From assembly GCA_021296165.1 (NCBI GenBank), contig JAGWAW010000061.1, forward strand, positions 1-7,827: DNA of 7,827 bases. The letters are read 5' to 3'. Numbering within the stretch: the first letter of the stretch is position 1; each line of letters opens with the position of its first letter. The stretch is from Nitrosopumilaceae archaeon (GTDB taxonomy: Archaea; Thermoproteota; Nitrososphaeria; Nitrososphaerales; Nitrosopumilaceae). Made by a program: the position numbers and the translations under genes. Under the pieces are notes generated by a model. It was not told the origin of the DNA. It searched no databases and saw only the letters and a program-made list of their open reading frames with translations. This document shows positions 6,992 through 7,827 of this stretch, piece after piece.

Positions 6992-7552
6992 CTAGCTGTA
7001 CAGCATAAGGTCCTTCTCTTCTAGCATGGCGTGCAGGTTGTTCACGGACCTGAACACGTCCGGCTCCTTCTTGGCGCCTGTGCAGACCAGTTTGCCGGAG
7101 GAGAACAGCAGTATGACCGTCTTTGGATCCAGCATGCGGTGTATCAGGCCGGGGAACTGTTCGGGCTCATACATGCTTCTGGGCAGGGTGCGGGCTGCCT
7201 GTTCCAAATGTATGCGGCCGCCCAGATTTATGGATGCCACTATGTTCTGTATCTCCACTATGGCATCACGCTCCACCTTTATGCCGCCTGCTCTCAACCG
7301 ATCCACAACGGTCTTTACTGCCAAGCGGGCCATCTTCTCGGACTTTGAGCCGGTGCAGACCATCTTGCCGGACGTGAATATCAGCGTGGCGGTCTTGGGG
7401 GTGGTCAGCCGAAACACCAGCCCGGGGAACTGGTCGGGGTGGTACTCCACGTTTGGGAATGTCCGGGTGATCTCGTTTAGATCCATCTTCTGCTCTACCG
7501 AGGCGGAGGCCACCACATTCTCCACGCTCACAACGGGCCTTGTCTTTGGCAT
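6992..7552 (-). CDS. tbp: TATA-box-binding protein (TBP)
   Basis: This general transcription factor binds and bends the TATA box and recruits TFB and RNA polymerase. It has 186 residues, a normal archaeal length, built as two direct repeats. Repeat 1 carries YHPDQFPGLVFR (37-48) and IFTSGKMVCTGSKSE (58-72). Repeat 2 carries YEPEQFPGLIHR (128-139) and LFSSGKLVCTGAKKE (149-163). The four DNA-kinking phenylalanines F42, F59, F133 and F150 are all present, as are the PK turns before each strand. The frame is open to 7627, but the ATG at 7552 is preferred: it lies about 27 bases after a strong TATA box and starts just before the first conserved strand. It heads an operon with the DUF1512-like and zinc-ribbon genes. 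There is no acidic tail of the kind seen in some haloarchaeal TBPs. Confidence 0.97.
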   Translation of the reverse strand: MPKTRPVVSVENVVASASVEQKMDLNEITRTFPNVEYHPDQFPGLVFRLTTPKTATLIFTSGKMVCTGSKSEKMARLAVKTVVDRLRAGGIKVERDAIVEIQNIVASINLGGRIHLEQAARTLPRSMYEPEQFPGLIHRMLDPKTVILLFSSGKLVCTGAKKEPDVFRSVNNLHAMLEEKDLMLYS

Positions 7553-7561
7553 GCCCCTATC

Positions 7562-7569
7562 TTTATAAA
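7562..7569 (-). promoter_or_regulatory. Second TATA-like element, possible TBP autoregulatory site
   Basis: TTTATAAA lies between the main TATA box and the predicted start, 10-17 bases before the tbp ATG. It is too close to drive a transcript containing that ATG. If TBP binds here it would cover the initiation site and could lower its own synthesis. It may also be simple AT richness near a start site. Confidence 0.4.
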
Positions 7570-7573
7570 TCGC

Positions 7574-7583
7574 TATATAAATA
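7574..7583 (-). promoter_or_regulatory. TATA box of the tbp operon
   Basis: On the minus strand this reads TATTTATATA, the best TATA element in the window. Its centre is about 26-27 bases before the ATG at 7552, predicting a leaderless tbp mRNA. The same distance occurs at the other two promoters here. Confidence 0.75.
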
Positions 7584-7725
7584 CTGACAGATTCGGCACT
7601 TCTTTTGCAAAATTGGGACCATGCCACACGGTATGGATTGCCCCGCCCGGACGATATATCTCGTACACACTCAACCCCCTCACAACCCGCCTAATCTGGG
7701 TGCTCGACAATAGTCAGGATCATAT

Positions 7726-7827
7726 ATGCGTGCCGATCCCAACCACGTATTGAGTGAGGCCGAAGCACGCAAGGCGGCATACGGAAGGCAGGTACTCCTG
7801 CTGAGGGAAGACCTGCAAAAGGCTCAT
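7726..7827 (+). CDS. N-terminal fragment of an unidentified protein, runs off the window
   Basis: Thirty-four codons are open from the ATG at 7726 to the window end; an in-frame TAG at 7711 limits upstream extension. The peptide is charged and probably helical (SEAEARKAAYGRQVLLLRED). Codon choice resembles the other genes here. It is divergent from tbp. The fragment is too short to assign a family. Confidence 0.55.
   Translation, partial: MRADPNHVLSEAEARKAAYGRQVLLLREDLQKAH

Larger units (their letters stand above)
7553..7725. promoter_or_regulatory. Divergent intergenic region between tbp and the right-edge gene
   Basis: These 173 bases separate tbp from a divergent plus-strand gene. The left part holds the two TATA elements of tbp. 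At 7651-7664 ACGATATATCTCGT contains an AT core (TATATC) flanked by ACGA and TCGT. It could be a plus-strand TATA box giving a leader of about 40 bases, or a small operator. A CAGGA near 7714 lies a few bases before the ATG at 7726 and could act as a weak ribosome binding site. Confidence 0.35.

Noticed and set aside
7553..7627. 25-codon N-terminal extension of TBP
   Set aside because: It spans both TATA elements, so it would not be transcribed. The ATG at 7552 gives the usual archaeal TBP length.
1..7827. CRISPR array, integrase or complete insertion sequence
   Set aside because: No regularly spaced direct repeats, terminal inverted repeats with target duplication, or recognisable recombinase motifs were found by eye.

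Overview
The window looks archaeal, most likely from an ammonia-oxidising thaumarchaeon (Nitrososphaerota) with a fairly GC-rich genome; a Cenarchaeum-like lineage would fit. This placement is inference from gene content: an archaeal TATA-binding protein, a two-subunit crenarchaeal-type 2-oxoacid:ferredoxin oxidoreductase (OFOR), a type II methionine aminopeptidase, what appears to be a DUF1512 protein, and TATA boxes about 27 bases upstream of start codons, as for leaderless mRNAs. No rRNA or tRNA gene, CRISPR array or intact mobile element was seen.

Layout. Bases 1-1271 hold no intact gene. One minus-strand frame (1271 down to 144) is open for about 373 codons but for a TAG (980-978) and a TGA (710-708), so it reads as a decayed protein gene of unrecognised family. 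From 1301 a plus-strand operon encodes a 48-residue cysteine-rich protein, the fused gamma/alpha subunit of OFOR (1449-3350) and its beta subunit (3340-4299). The three are almost contiguous, behind a TATA box at 1271-1278. A 444-base GC-rich gap (4300-4743) has no convincing gene. The methionine aminopeptidase follows, with its likely start at the GTG at 4768. It converges on a minus-strand operon across a 23-base gap holding a hairpin. Read 5' to 3', that operon is TBP (7552-6992), a membrane-anchored DUF1512-like protein (6982-5867) and a 59-residue zinc-ribbon protein (5870-5691). At the right edge a divergent plus-strand gene begins at 7726 and runs out of the window.

Function. The OFOR subunits form a TPP- and Fe-S-dependent enzyme linking 2-oxoacids, CoA and ferredoxin in central carbon metabolism. 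TBP directs transcription initiation, and the aminopeptidase trims initiator methionines. The points most worth a second look are the cysteine-rich leader gene of the OFOR operon, the tandem TATA elements in front of the TBP gene, the TBP/DUF1512/zinc-ribbon gene cluster, and the pseudogene with two stops.
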